Assembly: GCF_009455625.1 (NCBI RefSeq)
Contig: NZ_QPEQ01000001.1
Coordinates: 2,356,001 to 2,420,000 of the forward strand
Reading direction: 5' to 3'
Origin: Paraburkholderia bonniea
GTDB lineage: Bacteria; Pseudomonadota; Gammaproteobacteria; Burkholderiales; Burkholderiaceae
Length of the DNA stretch: 64,000 bases
In this document: in pieces, positions 57,193-64,000 of the stretch
Position numbering within the stretch: the stretch's first letter is position 1
Layout of the letters: every line of letters starts with the position of its first letter
Notes under the pieces: generated by a model
What the model saw: only the letters and a program-made list of their open reading frames with translations
What the model was told of the DNA's origin: nothing
Database searches by the model: none
Translations under genes and position numbers: made by a program

Positions 57193-57521
57193 ATTACGTC
57201 CTGTTGATTGCTGGCATGGCGCTCATCACCTGGCTAATTCGTGCAGCCGTGTTCGTGCTGGGCGAGCGGCTGGCGTTTCCCCCTCTGGTGCGCACGGCGC
57301 TCAGCTTTGTTCCGGTCACCGTGCTGACAGCGATCATCGTGCCGATGGTGGTGTCGCCGCATGGTGCGGGAGCTGAGCTGAACTGGCGCAATCCGCAACT
57401 GGTCGGTGCGCTGGCCGCGATGCTGGTGAGCGCCCTCACCCGCCGTCCGTTAGTCACGATTGCAGTTGGGCTCGCGGTGTTTTTCGCGTGGCAAGGCCTG
57501 GTGCTGCCGGTACTCAGTTGA
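57189..57521 (+). CDS. azlD: AzlD-family exporter subunit
   Basis: A 110-residue membrane protein with about four helices and the conserved TWLIRAAVFVLGERLAFPP and ALSFVPVTVLTAIIVP segments. It pairs with AzlC. It begins at the ATG overlapping the azlC stop; the longer frame from 57081 lies inside azlC and is rejected. Confidence 0.92.
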   Translation: MNYVLLIAGMALITWLIRAAVFVLGERLAFPPLVRTALSFVPVTVLTAIIVPMVVSPHGAGAELNWRNPQLVGALAAMLVSALTRRPLVTIAVGLAVFFAWQGLVLPVLS

Positions 57522-57653
57522 TAGCTGCGACATAACCGGATGTCTGCTGCAAGGCTGGCATCTGGCAGGCTCAAGTTTTTTCTGATCTGGCCGATATCCC
57601 ATTGAAGTCAGCGCTTCGGGCCCGCAAGGCCCGAACTAGGGGGCGGGGCAGAC

Positions 57654-58436
57654 ATGCCGCGTGCAACGACCACCGGGAACAAGTTCATGGGCCAGATCAC
57701 CCTGTCACTCAAAGACGAAATCATTACGTCGCTCCGCAAGGACTTCGAGGCTTTTGTGCGCGTCTCGCTCAAGCTCGATGCGCAATTCGCCACACCGTCG
57801 TTCGAAGATTTTCTGCGCGCCAAACTGCTGGATAACATGGTGCCGCTCACCGAGCATGCGGTGCAGCGCATGCTGCAAGGGGGCCACTATGCGTGGGCCA
57901 AGCGGACGCTCGACAAAGAATTCCCGGATATCGTCACGATCCTGATGCGCCAGGCAGGCGAGTTTGGCTTTGGCTTTGCCGCGCGCTCGGAGTGGACCCC
58001 TGAGATGCTCAGCCAGCACTGTCAGGAGTGGGCCGCGGCGATTGTCAATGAGGCGCAGGCGGAAGCCACGCTGATCGAACCGCTGGCGGCCCAGATCAAG
58101 CATTCCGTACAAGACATCCAGGCGCTGGAGGAAAGCATGCAAACCCCCGCCTGGCGGCTCTCGGAAGCGCTGCGCCAGCGCGTGTATGAAGCCCGCGTGG
58201 GATGCGAAACCAGCGTAGGCAGCACCGCCCGCGAAAAACTCGGGGAATTGCGCGGCCTGCTACGTCTGGGGGTGGCGCACGGCTTGTTCCAGAAGCAGGA
58301 AGCGCAGCAGGTGATGGAATATCTGCGGCTGCTCAAGCCCGAAATTTTTATCGAAGAGCCTTACGACATCTTCACGCGGCTGGCCGCGTGGCTACGGCAG
58401 TTATTCACCGCGCCGGCCCCGGCGAATCCGCGTTAG
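57654..58436 (+). CDS. Unrecognised 260-residue helical protein
   Basis: I do not recognise this family. The sequence is mostly predicted helix, without signal peptide or membrane segments, and has one Cys. Segments such as LTEHAVQRMLQGGHYAWAKRTLDKEFPDIVTILMRQAGEFGF and a Glu/Gln-rich middle (IVNEAQAEATLIEPLAAQIKHSVQDIQALEESMQ) suggest a helical bundle or coiled coil. The start at 57654 is supported by the purine run AGGGGGCGGGG just upstream; a second ATG at 57687 is possible. Codon use resembles the neighbours, so it is probably native. The last seven codons overlap the first unit of a 115-bp repeat. Confidence 0.7.
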   Translation: MPRATTTGNKFMGQITLSLKDEIITSLRKDFEAFVRVSLKLDAQFATPSFEDFLRAKLLDNMVPLTEHAVQRMLQGGHYAWAKRTLDKEFPDIVTILMRQAGEFGFGFAARSEWTPEMLSQHCQEWAAAIVNEAQAEATLIEPLAAQIKHSVQDIQALEESMQTPAWRLSEALRQRVYEARVGCETSVGSTAREKLGELRGLLRLGVAHGLFQKQEAQQVMEYLRLLKPEIFIEEPYDIFTRLAAWLRQLFTAPAPANPR

Positions 58437-58738
58437 CGTGGAGCCTGATAGCGGGCTTCGGTCAGATGTGTGGCGTTTGCCCGAAAACGGGTCGTGGTGG
58501 CGATGCTGGTTGCGCACTGCATCGGCCTTGGCCCCGGCAAATCCGCACTAACGTGGAGCCTGATAGCGAGCCTCGGTCAGATGTGTGGCGTTTGCCCGTA
58601 AGCGGGTCGTGGTGGCGATGCTGGTTGCGCACTGCATCGGCCTTGGCCCCGGCAAATCCGCACTAGCGTGGAGCCTGATAGCGAGCCTCGGTCAGATACG
58701 TGTGGCGTTTGCCCGAAAACGGGTCGTGGTGGCGATGC
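58415..58738. repeat. 115-bp tandem repeat, about 2.8 copies
   Basis: GTGGAGCCTGATAGCG recurs at 58438, 58553 and 58668, exactly 115 bases apart, and similarity covers nearly the whole unit (start near 58415, last unit ending near 58738). Each unit carries a small CCCG/CGGG hairpin whose loop varies (AAAA or TAAG). The third unit has a 2-base insertion. Frames crossing it are not genes. Confidence 0.9.
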
Positions 58739-58884
58739 CCGACACAGCCTGCAGCGGTTCAGCTTTTTGCTCCACCCTATGCCCGGCTTGCACAAAAATC
58801 TGCCCGGGCCGTCACCGGTCCCGGGCAGATTTTTTGCGGGCGCTCTTTCTGTGAGGATGAGCGCCCTAGTACCAGGCCAGCGGC
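58739..58884. other. End of gap before exported protein gene
   Basis: Rest of the 448-bp interval between the 260-residue gene and the convergent exported protein gene. It holds only the strong hairpin at 58794-58834; no gene is seen. Confidence 0.4.
58794..58835. terminator. Strong bidirectional terminator
   Basis: Perfect 15-bp stem AAAAATCTGCCCGGG / CCCGGGCAGATTTTT (58794-58808 and 58820-58834), 11-base loop, with T6 on the plus strand and T5 on the minus strand. It serves the convergent 260-residue gene and the exported protein gene. Confidence 0.88.
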
Positions 58885-59262
58885 TTATTGCACGCCAGGC
58901 GCTGACGGAGCAGGCATCTGGTCCGGTGCCTGCATCTGATCTTTCATCTCAGCTGTAGCGGCCTTTTTCTCGGTCTTGCGCTGCTTCTTCGCCTTGTTCA
59001 CCTGCGCCTTGTATTTTTCTTTCGACGCATTCTTTGATGCGCGGTATTGCGCGTTGGCCTGGGCGTCAGCATTGCGTTTTTGCACAAGAGGGTCCGTTGA
59101 GCCTGGTGCGGTCAGCGGCTGTGGCGCGGGGGTGACGCCTGGTGTGCCAGGAGCCTGCATCGGTGCCATTGCGTCCGGAGCAGCGGCGGTCTGGGCGAAA
59201 GCGGCAGTGGTAGCCAGCACGGTCAGGGCAGTGCCAATCAGCAGCGAGCGAATCTGAGTCAT
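58885..59262 (-). CDS. Exported Lys/Ala/Pro-rich protein, unknown
   Basis: A 125-residue protein with a clear Sec signal peptide (MTQIRSLLIGTALTVLATTAAFA, cleavage before Gln24). The mature part has a Pro/Gly/Ala/Met-rich first half (MAPMQAPGTPGVTPAPQPL) and a Lys/Ala-rich second half (ASKEKYKAQVNKAKKQRKTEKK), ending Pro/Met-rich. Similar short exported proteins occur in Burkholderia relatives; no function is known to me. The start at 59262 has GAGAGG upstream. Confidence 0.7.
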   Translation of the reverse strand: MTQIRSLLIGTALTVLATTAAFAQTAAAPDAMAPMQAPGTPGVTPAPQPLTAPGSTDPLVQKRNADAQANAQYRASKNASKEKYKAQVNKAKKQRKTEKKAATAEMKDQMQAPDQMPAPSAPGVQ

Positions 59263-59561
59263 GGGAAATCCTCTCTGTATGTTGTTGGACGCGGGCGGAC
59301 TATCTGGCACCTACCGCATGCAGGCATACGTGCCTCGCCCGGTCAATGTAGGCCGCTGCGGTATGCAACGGGCCTTGTAGAGACTAGCCATTGGCCCGGG
59401 AAGTTCAGCGTCTGCACCAATCTGTTACTCAACGTTGCATTTCCTGACACGATGAAAAACGCCTGAAGCTCACCCCAAACCCGGCACAGGCTCGCCATTC
59501 AGGAGGCGTGGGCTTATGATGCGAACCCGCTCCCGGCTCTTCTTTCATGCAGTAACACACC

Positions 59562-59792
59562 ATGCCTAACCTTCATTTCACGCTAACTGGCGATTACGTC
59601 GAACTACATAACCTGCTCAAGCTGACCGGTCTCGCTGACAGCGGCGGGTCAGCCAAGCTGCTGGTGGCAGCAGGTGAGGTCAAGGTCGATGGCCAAACCG
59701 AACGACGTAAAACCTGCAAGATCCGCACCGGCCAAGTCGTGCTGCTGGGCGATACCCGCATCGCGGTTCAGGAAGGCCCAGCGCCCAGTTGA
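59562..59792 (+). CDS. S4-domain RNA-binding protein, YbcJ type
   Basis: A 76-residue protein made almost entirely of an S4-like RNA-binding domain. It has the YbcJ pattern ELHNLLKLTGLADSGGSAKLLVAAGEVKVDG, then ERRKTCKIRTGQVV. The RNA target is unknown; the E. coli relative is a small S4 protein of unestablished role. A TATGAT just upstream (near 59514) may be its -10 box. The 13-bp repeat array begins two bases after its stop codon. Confidence 0.85.
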   Translation: MPNLHFTLTGDYVELHNLLKLTGLADSGGSAKLLVAAGEVKVDGQTERRKTCKIRTGQVVLLGDTRIAVQEGPAPS

Positions 59793-59794
59793 TT

Positions 59795-60158
59795 CGGTGG
59801 TTTGGCTCAGCGGTTTGACTCGGTGGTTTGACTCGGTGGTTTGACTCGGTGGTTTGACTCAGCGGTTTGACTCAGCGGTTTGACTCAGCGGTTTGACTCA
59901 GCGGTTTGACTCAGCGGTTTGACTCAGCGGTTTGACTCAGCGGTTTGACTCAGCGGTTTGGCTCAGCGGTTTGGCTCAGCGGTTTGGCTCAGCGGTTTGA
60001 CTCAGCGGTTTGGCTCAGCGGTTTGGCTCAGCGGTTTGACTCAGCGGTTTGACTCAGCGGTTTGACTCAGCGGTTTGACTCGGTGGTTTGACTCAGCGGT
60101 TTGACTCAGCGGTTTGACTCAGCGGTTTGACTCAGCGGTTTGACTCGGTGGTTTGACT
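59795..60158. repeat. 28 copies of a 13-bp repeat
   Basis: 364 bp made of 28 units of CAGCGGTTTGACT, with variants CGGTGGTTTGACT (C-GG in place of CAG at the start) and TTTGGCT for TTTGACT. The variants occur in runs, suggesting duplication of blocks. Most units contain TTGACT, a -35-like hexamer, and TGACTCA at the junction. Thirteen is not a multiple of three. Confidence 0.95.
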
Positions 60159-60347
60159 CAGCAGCCTTGACCCGGCGCTTCGGCCAACCGCACATGCAGC
60201 GACAGTGCCGCGCCGAAGCAAAAAGCGCTGCCAGCGCCGTTGATGGAATGCGGTGCGGCAGGGGCCGCACGCAGCACCGCTACCAGCGCCCCCCTCTGAC
60301 GGCCCCTTCTCTCTTTGATTTGCACTTCTCCTTACCCGGCATCCAGC
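60159..60347. other. Rest of gap before MATE gene
   Basis: Together with the 13-bp array this forms a 555-bp gene-free interval between the S4 gene and the MATE gene. It holds a short non-repetitive stretch with no recognised promoter pair or RNA. Confidence 0.4.
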
Positions 60348-61733
60348 ATGTCTCATACCCTCACTCGGCCTCCCACCTATGTGCGCCATGCAGTCGACAC
60401 CACGCGGCTCGCAGCGCCGCTGGCCATCGCGCAACTGTCGCAGATGGCCATGGGCGTCACCGACACCATCCTGCTCGGCTCACTCGGCCCTGATGCCCTG
60501 GCAGCAGGCGGCCTGAGCGCGAATCTCTTTTTCGTCGTGGTCACGCTGCTGCAAGGCGTGTTGACCTCGGTCAGCGTCACGGTCTCGCATGCACGCGGCG
60601 CGCAGGCTGAAGGACGCGTGCCGCATATCTACTGGACCGGGCTGGTGCTGTCAGTGTTGCTGTCGATCCCCGCGTTCGCACTGCTGTCCTTCGCCACGCC
60701 GATTCTGCTGGCGTTGGGTGAGCCGCCACTGCTGGCGCACAACATCGGCGAATACTGCGCTGTGCTGCGCTGGGGCACGCTGGGCAGCCTGATCGGGATT
60801 GGCCTGATGCGCTCGTTTTTGCCCGCGATTGGGGCGGCAAAGCGCCTGCTGTGGGTTTCGCTCGCCGGGGTCGGGGTCAACGCGTTTCTGAACTATGGCC
60901 TGATCCATGGCAAGTTCGGCTTGCCGCACATGGGTTTCCTGGGCTCGGCGATGGCCACGATGATTACGATCTGGCTCACGGCGATCGTGCTGGTGGCCTG
61001 GCTGCATCTGCGGCCACGTTATCGTCATTACGTCACGGCGCAACGGCCCAGCATGCAAATGATGGGCGAGCTGTTCAGCCTCGGTTGGCCGGTCGCTATT
61101 ACCTACGGCGTCGAAGCGCTGCTGTTTCTCGCCACTGGCCTGATGGTCGGATTGCTAGGCGAAACCTCGCTCGCCGCCCACCAGATCGTGCTGAACATCG
61201 CCTCAGTGGCCTTCATGGTGCCGCTCGCCATCGGCCAGGCGGCGAACGTGCGGGTGGGCTACTGGGCCGGCGCGGGCCAGCCTCTGGCGGCGCGCCATGC
61301 CGGATTTGTCGCCATCGGGCTTGGCGTGGCGTTCATGGGGCTCTCGGGCTTCGTGATGATCGTTGCGCCGCACACCATCGTCGGGCTCTATCTCAATCCT
61401 GACAAAGCGTCGAATGCGTCCACGATTGCGCTGGCCAATTCGTTGCTAGCCGTGGCTGCAATTTTCCAGATCGTCGACGGCGTGCAGACAGTCGCCTCGG
61501 GTTGCCTGCGTGGCTTGAAAGACACCCGGGTGCCGATGCTCGCGGCGACGCTCGGTTACTGGGGCATCGGCTTTCCCACCGGTTATCTGCTGGCGTTTCA
61601 TTTCGGCTTGGGGCCGCGCGGGCTGTGGTGGGGGCTGGCGGCTGGTTTAGCCAGTGTCGCGCTGCTGATGACGGTGCGCTTTCATCGTAAAAGCCAGCGG
61701 CTGCTTCCGGTTGTAGCGGGGCGGTTGGGGTAG
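60348..61733 (+). CDS. MATE-family multidrug/toxin efflux protein
   Basis: A 461-residue protein with twelve hydrophobic segments in two homologous halves. Family marks are PLAIAQLSQMAMGVTDTILLG near the start, GLMVGLLGETSLAAHQIVLN in the second half and GVQTVASGCLRGLKDTRVPM. It is probably a Na+- or H+-driven exporter of cationic compounds. The ATG at 60348 is preferred over a TTG at 60315. The stop codon runs directly into a GGGG-rich repeat array. Confidence 0.9.
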   Translation: MSHTLTRPPTYVRHAVDTTRLAAPLAIAQLSQMAMGVTDTILLGSLGPDALAAGGLSANLFFVVVTLLQGVLTSVSVTVSHARGAQAEGRVPHIYWTGLVLSVLLSIPAFALLSFATPILLALGEPPLLAHNIGEYCAVLRWGTLGSLIGIGLMRSFLPAIGAAKRLLWVSLAGVGVNAFLNYGLIHGKFGLPHMGFLGSAMATMITIWLTAIVLVAWLHLRPRYRHYVTAQRPSMQMMGELFSLGWPVAITYGVEALLFLATGLMVGLLGETSLAAHQIVLNIASVAFMVPLAIGQAANVRVGYWAGAGQPLAARHAGFVAIGLGVAFMGLSGFVMIVAPHTIVGLYLNPDKASNASTIALANSLLAVAAIFQIVDGVQTVASGCLRGLKDTRVPMLAATLGYWGIGFPTGYLLAFHFGLGPRGLWWGLAAGLASVALLMTVRFHRKSQRLLPVVAGRLG

Positions 61734-61960
61734 CGGTTGGGCTTGGGGCTTGGGCCTTGGGGCGCCTTGGGCCTTGGGCCTTGGGGCCTTGGGGCCCTGG
61801 GGGCCTTGGGGCCTTGGGGCCTTGGGGCCTTGGGGCCTTGGGGCCTTGGGGCCTTGGGGGCCTTGGGGCCTTGGGGCCTTGGGGCCTTGGGGCCTTGGGG
61901 CCTTGGGGCCCTGGGGGCCTGGGGGCCTGGGGGGCCTTGGGGCCTTGGCCTGAGCCTTGG
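61734..61960. repeat. GGGGCCTT array, possible G-quadruplex
   Basis: About 220 bp of an 8-bp unit GGGGCCTT, with shorter or longer variants (TTGGGCC, GGGGCCCTGG, GGGGGCCT). The central part (61801-61856) has seven exact GGGCCTTG units. The plus strand gives G4 runs separated by four bases many times over, a textbook quadruplex pattern. It starts directly after the MATE stop. Confidence 0.93.
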
Positions 61961-62310
61961 CTTGGCCGCTACCATCGCCATCGCAAGCACAACAACAGCG
62001 GCCCAGCGACACCCTCCACACCGCTGCCAACACCCCCGGCCCCGCCCAGTCTGATTGCGCTACGCCTTCCCTATCTCTCGCGGCTTACCTCACGGCCATC
62101 GCGCCGCATCTCCCGCGCCACGTGCCCCTTTCGCCGCCATTCCCAGCACCGCCGCGCCACAGCCAACAACGCAGCGCCAGCACACGCGCCCTCCCCCGCT
62201 GTGCCCCGGTAGAATGCGCGCTGGCTCAAACGCTGGCCCCCGGTCACCGCGTCTCTGCGCCACACCGGTCACGCTTTTTCCCGCCTCCGCTTTTCCAAGG
62301 ATCTTTCCCC
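61961..62310. other. Gap before BASS symporter
   Basis: 350 bp with no gene. It is Pro/Ala/Ser-coding-like in several frames owing to base composition. A TAGAAT at 62210-62215 may be a -10 box. AAGGATC lies 12 bases before the symporter start. Confidence 0.4.
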
Positions 62311-63282
62311 ATGCTTGCCCGGGTTACCCGTCTTTTTCCGCTGTGGGCCGTGCTCGTTTCGCTTGGCGCGTATTTTTCGCCCAGTTCGGTCACCGGCATC
62401 ACACCGCATGTCACTACGCTCCTGACGCTCATCATGCTGGCGATGGGCGTGACGCTCTCGTTCGCTGATTTTCAGCGTGTCTTTACCCGGCCCGCGCCCG
62501 TCGCGGCTGGCATCGTGCTGCATTACCTCGTGATGCCGCTCGCTGCCTGGATCATCGCCAAAGCGCTACGCATGCCGCCTGAACTCACCGCTGGCATGGT
62601 GCTGGTCGGCAGTGTCGCCAGCGGCACGGCATCCAACGTCATCATCTATCTGGCGCGCGGCGACGTGGCGCTCTCCGTCACGATCAGCGCGCTCTCAACG
62701 CTCGTCGGGGTCTTCGCTACGCCGCTGCTGACGCGGCTCTATGTGGATGCGTCAATTGCCGTCGATGTGCGCGGCATGCTGCTGAGCATCCTGCAGATCG
62801 TGGCGCTGCCCATCGCGGCGGGCCTCGTCATCAATCATCTGTTTACCCGCCTGGTACGCAAGATCGAGCCCGTACTGCCACTGGTTTCGATGGTGGCAAT
62901 CCTGTTGATTATTTCGGCGGTAGTGGGCGGCACGCAGCAGAGCATCGCCTCGGTTGGTCTGGTGGTCGCCGTCGGCGTGATCTTGCATAACGGCATTGGC
63001 CTGCTGAGCGGCTATTGGGGCGGACGTCTGCTTGGCTTCGACGAAGCGGTCTGCCGCACCCTGGCGATCGAAGTCGGTATGCAAAATTCCGGCCTCGCCG
63101 CCACGCTCGGCAAGCTGTATTTCACCCCGGTCGCCGCCCTGCCTGGCGCATTGTTCTCGGTCTGGCACAACCTGTCGGGCTCGCTGCTCGCCAGCCGCTG
63201 GTCCAGCCGCCCGGCGCAAGGTTCAACCCGGCCAGATGAGGCGGCGAAGGCCAACGACTCCTCTCGAACGCCAGCCGGATAA
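62311..63282 (+). CDS. Bile acid:sodium symporter family (BASS) protein
   Basis: A 323-residue membrane protein of the BASS/SBF family with about nine hydrophobic helices. The motifs [56 protein letters not shown] and [20 protein letters not shown] mark the Na+-binding and crossing regions. Bacterial members transport organic acids such as pantoate or pyruvate; the substrate here is not known. It starts at ATG 62311. The C-terminal about 30 residues are hydrophilic and variable. Confidence 0.92.
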   Translation: MLARVTRLFPLWAVLVSLGAYFSPSSVTGITPHVTTLLTLIMLAMGVTLSFADFQRVFTRPAPVAAGIVLHYLVMPLAAWIIAKALRMPPELTAGMVLVGSVASGTASNVIIYLARGDVALSVTISALSTLVGVFATPLLTRLYVDASIAVDVRGMLLSILQIVALPIAAGLVINHLFTRLVRKIEPVLPLVSMVAILLIISAVVGGTQQSIASVGLVVAVGVILHNGIGLLSGYWGGRLLGFDEAVCRTLAIEVGMQNSGLAATLGKLYFTPVAALPGALFSVWHNLSGSLLASRWSSRPAQGSTRPDEAAKANDSSRTPAG

Positions 63283-63372
63283 AGCAACTGGCGACCTCAC
63301 CGGATGCCCGTCGTTAGCCGCTAGCCGTTAGCCACGAACCCCGCTAACCACTCACCTGCACCGGCCCCCAGC

Positions 63373-63395
63373 GGTGCGGCCACTCCGGCCGCACC
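63373..63395 (+). terminator. Hairpin downstream of BASS gene
   Basis: Perfect 9-bp stem GGTGCGGCC / GGCCGCACC with a 5-base loop. It lacks a U-run, so it is a possible weak terminator. Confidence 0.35.
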
Positions 63396-63553
63396 GATTC
63401 ACCTTAGAATGGCGCTCGTTGCCTCGTCTCGTTGCCACCGCTCACCGCGCCTGATTTTCCTTGCCACAGATTCCACAGCTTCTGCCTCACACCGTTACCT
63501 CAAGGCGGCGCGTTCTGGCCGACCGAAGTCCCTTCTGAAGGAGAACCTTCCGC

Positions 63554-64000
63554 ATGCCGGTGTTTCGCTGCTTCACCCTGCGCGCCGCTGTGCGCTCCTC
63601 CGAGCAACACCTCACACCGGCATGCGTGATCTGGCTTGGCACCCTTGTGCTGCTGCTGAGCGCCTGTGCCAGCCGCCCCCCGGCCAGCGCCTTCGAGCGC
63701 TCCGTCACACACGCGCTGTCCACTGCCGCCGCGAACGCCACGCCATTAGGGCGCGCGCTCTCCGCCCCTGAAGCCGCGCATCCCGCCCAGTCGGGTTTCC
63801 GCTTGCTGTCCAACGGTGCCGAAGCCTTGCAGATGCGCATTGCGCTAGCCCGTGCCGCGACCCAGACGCTCGATTTGCAGTACTACATCGCCAACGAAGA
63901 CACCACCGGCAAGCTGCTGCTCGGCACCGCGCTGTATGCCGCAGATCAGGGCGTGCGAGTGCGGATGCTGGTAGATGACCTGAACTTCAAGGACATCGGC
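63554..64000 (+). CDS. Phospholipase-D/cardiolipin-synthase family lipoprotein, partial
   Basis: The reading frame is open from ATG 63554 to the window edge (149 codons seen). AAGGAG lies ten bases upstream of the start. There is a lipoprotein-type signal: a hydrophobic stretch IWLGTLVLLLSAC with lipobox Cys at about residue 38. The end of the fragment, FRLLSNGAEALQMRIALARAATQTLDLQYYIANEDTTGKLLLGTALYAADQGVRVRMLVDD, matches the start of PLD-superfamily proteins such as ClsC/YmdC. The HKD motifs lie beyond the window, so activity cannot be judged. Confidence 0.8.
   Translation, partial: MPVFRCFTLRAAVRSSEQHLTPACVIWLGTLVLLLSACASRPPASAFERSVTHALSTAAANATPLGRALSAPEAAHPAQSGFRLLSNGAEALQMRIALARAATQTLDLQYYIANEDTTGKLLLGTALYAADQGVRVRMLVDDLNFKDIG

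Noticed and set aside
58415-58738. Insertion sequence or MITE
   Set aside because: Units are head-to-tail without terminal inverted repeats or target duplication; no transposase nearby.
58202-58958. Several frames across the 115-bp repeats
   Set aside because: They repeat the same artefactual peptide in each unit and overlap the terminator at 58.8 kb.
61647-62212. Reading frames through the GGGGCCTT array
   Set aside because: Open on both strands because of composition; no start context or homology.

Overview
The window is a gene-dense, GC-rich chromosomal segment of a beta-proteobacterium, most likely Burkholderiaceae in the Burkholderia/Paraburkholderia/Robbsia/Mycetohabitans group. Reasons: an earP-efp pair with the rhamnosylated Arg32 type of EF-P; tRNA-Cys/tRNA-Gly/tRNA-Gly beside pgsA-uvrC; the block rpmF-plsX-fabHDG-acpP-fabF-rpoE-rseA-rseB-mucD-lepA-lepB-rnc-era-recO-pdxJ-acpS-nagZ; a 1023-residue RNase E; and long Ala/Pro-rich extensions on housekeeping proteins. 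The genus cannot be fixed from sequence reading alone. No prophage, insertion sequence, CRISPR array or rRNA was seen.

Layout. 0-8 kb: an ABC exporter, a trehalose pair (otsB-otsA), a copper/cytochrome-oxidase assembly pair (SCO lipoprotein and caa3-type CtaG), an ElaA-type acetyltransferase and a small exported NTF2-like protein. 7.7-15.6 kb: tRNA-Cys, two tRNA-Gly, pgsA, uvrC, earP, efp, a CsbD-like protein and a response regulator whose sigma-54 AAA+ domain is degenerate. 15.5-35.6 kb: 21 consecutive minus-strand genes, running in transcription order from yceD-rpmF through fatty-acid synthesis, the sigma-E envelope-stress module, lepA-lepB and rnc-era-recO to pdxJ-acpS-nagZ. Hairpin terminators at 34.6-34.7, 23.87 and 21.06 kb split this into units. 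35.9-41.1 kb: maf and an RsmI-like methylase on the plus strand, then sppA, a Rieske protein, a phosphatase and rluC on the minus strand, divergent from rne across a 728-bp leader. 41.1-48.6 kb: rne, moaA-mobA-moeA, a small membrane protein and an acetyltransferase. 48.7-54.7 kb (minus): rmuC, a 2-hydroxyacid dehydrogenase, a NhaD-like antiporter, an orphan LutC and pncB. 55-64 kb: ferredoxin, two identical tRNA-Asn, creA, azlC-azlD, an unknown 260-residue protein, an exported Lys/Ala/Pro-rich protein, an S4 RNA-binding protein, a MATE exporter, a BASS symporter and the start of a phospholipase-D family lipoprotein.

Functionally the core is a growth/envelope cluster: phospholipid precursors (plsX, pgsA), type II fatty-acid synthesis with its ACP and ACP synthase, extracytoplasmic stress control (rpoE, rseA, rseB, mucD), signal peptide processing (lepB, sppA) and RNA/translation genes (rnc, era, lepA, efp/earP, rne, rluC).

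The most unusual feature is a family of unrelated tandem arrays that sit at gene 3' ends and appear only in the right-hand third: 3 copies of 9 bp at 48.08 kb, 37 perfect copies of a 7-mer after the rne terminator, about 2.8 copies of 115 bp after the unknown gene, 28 copies of a 13-mer after the S4 gene, and a GGGG-rich 8-mer array after the MATE gene that fits a G-quadruplex pattern. Their unit sequences differ, so they look like independent local expansions rather than a dispersed element.
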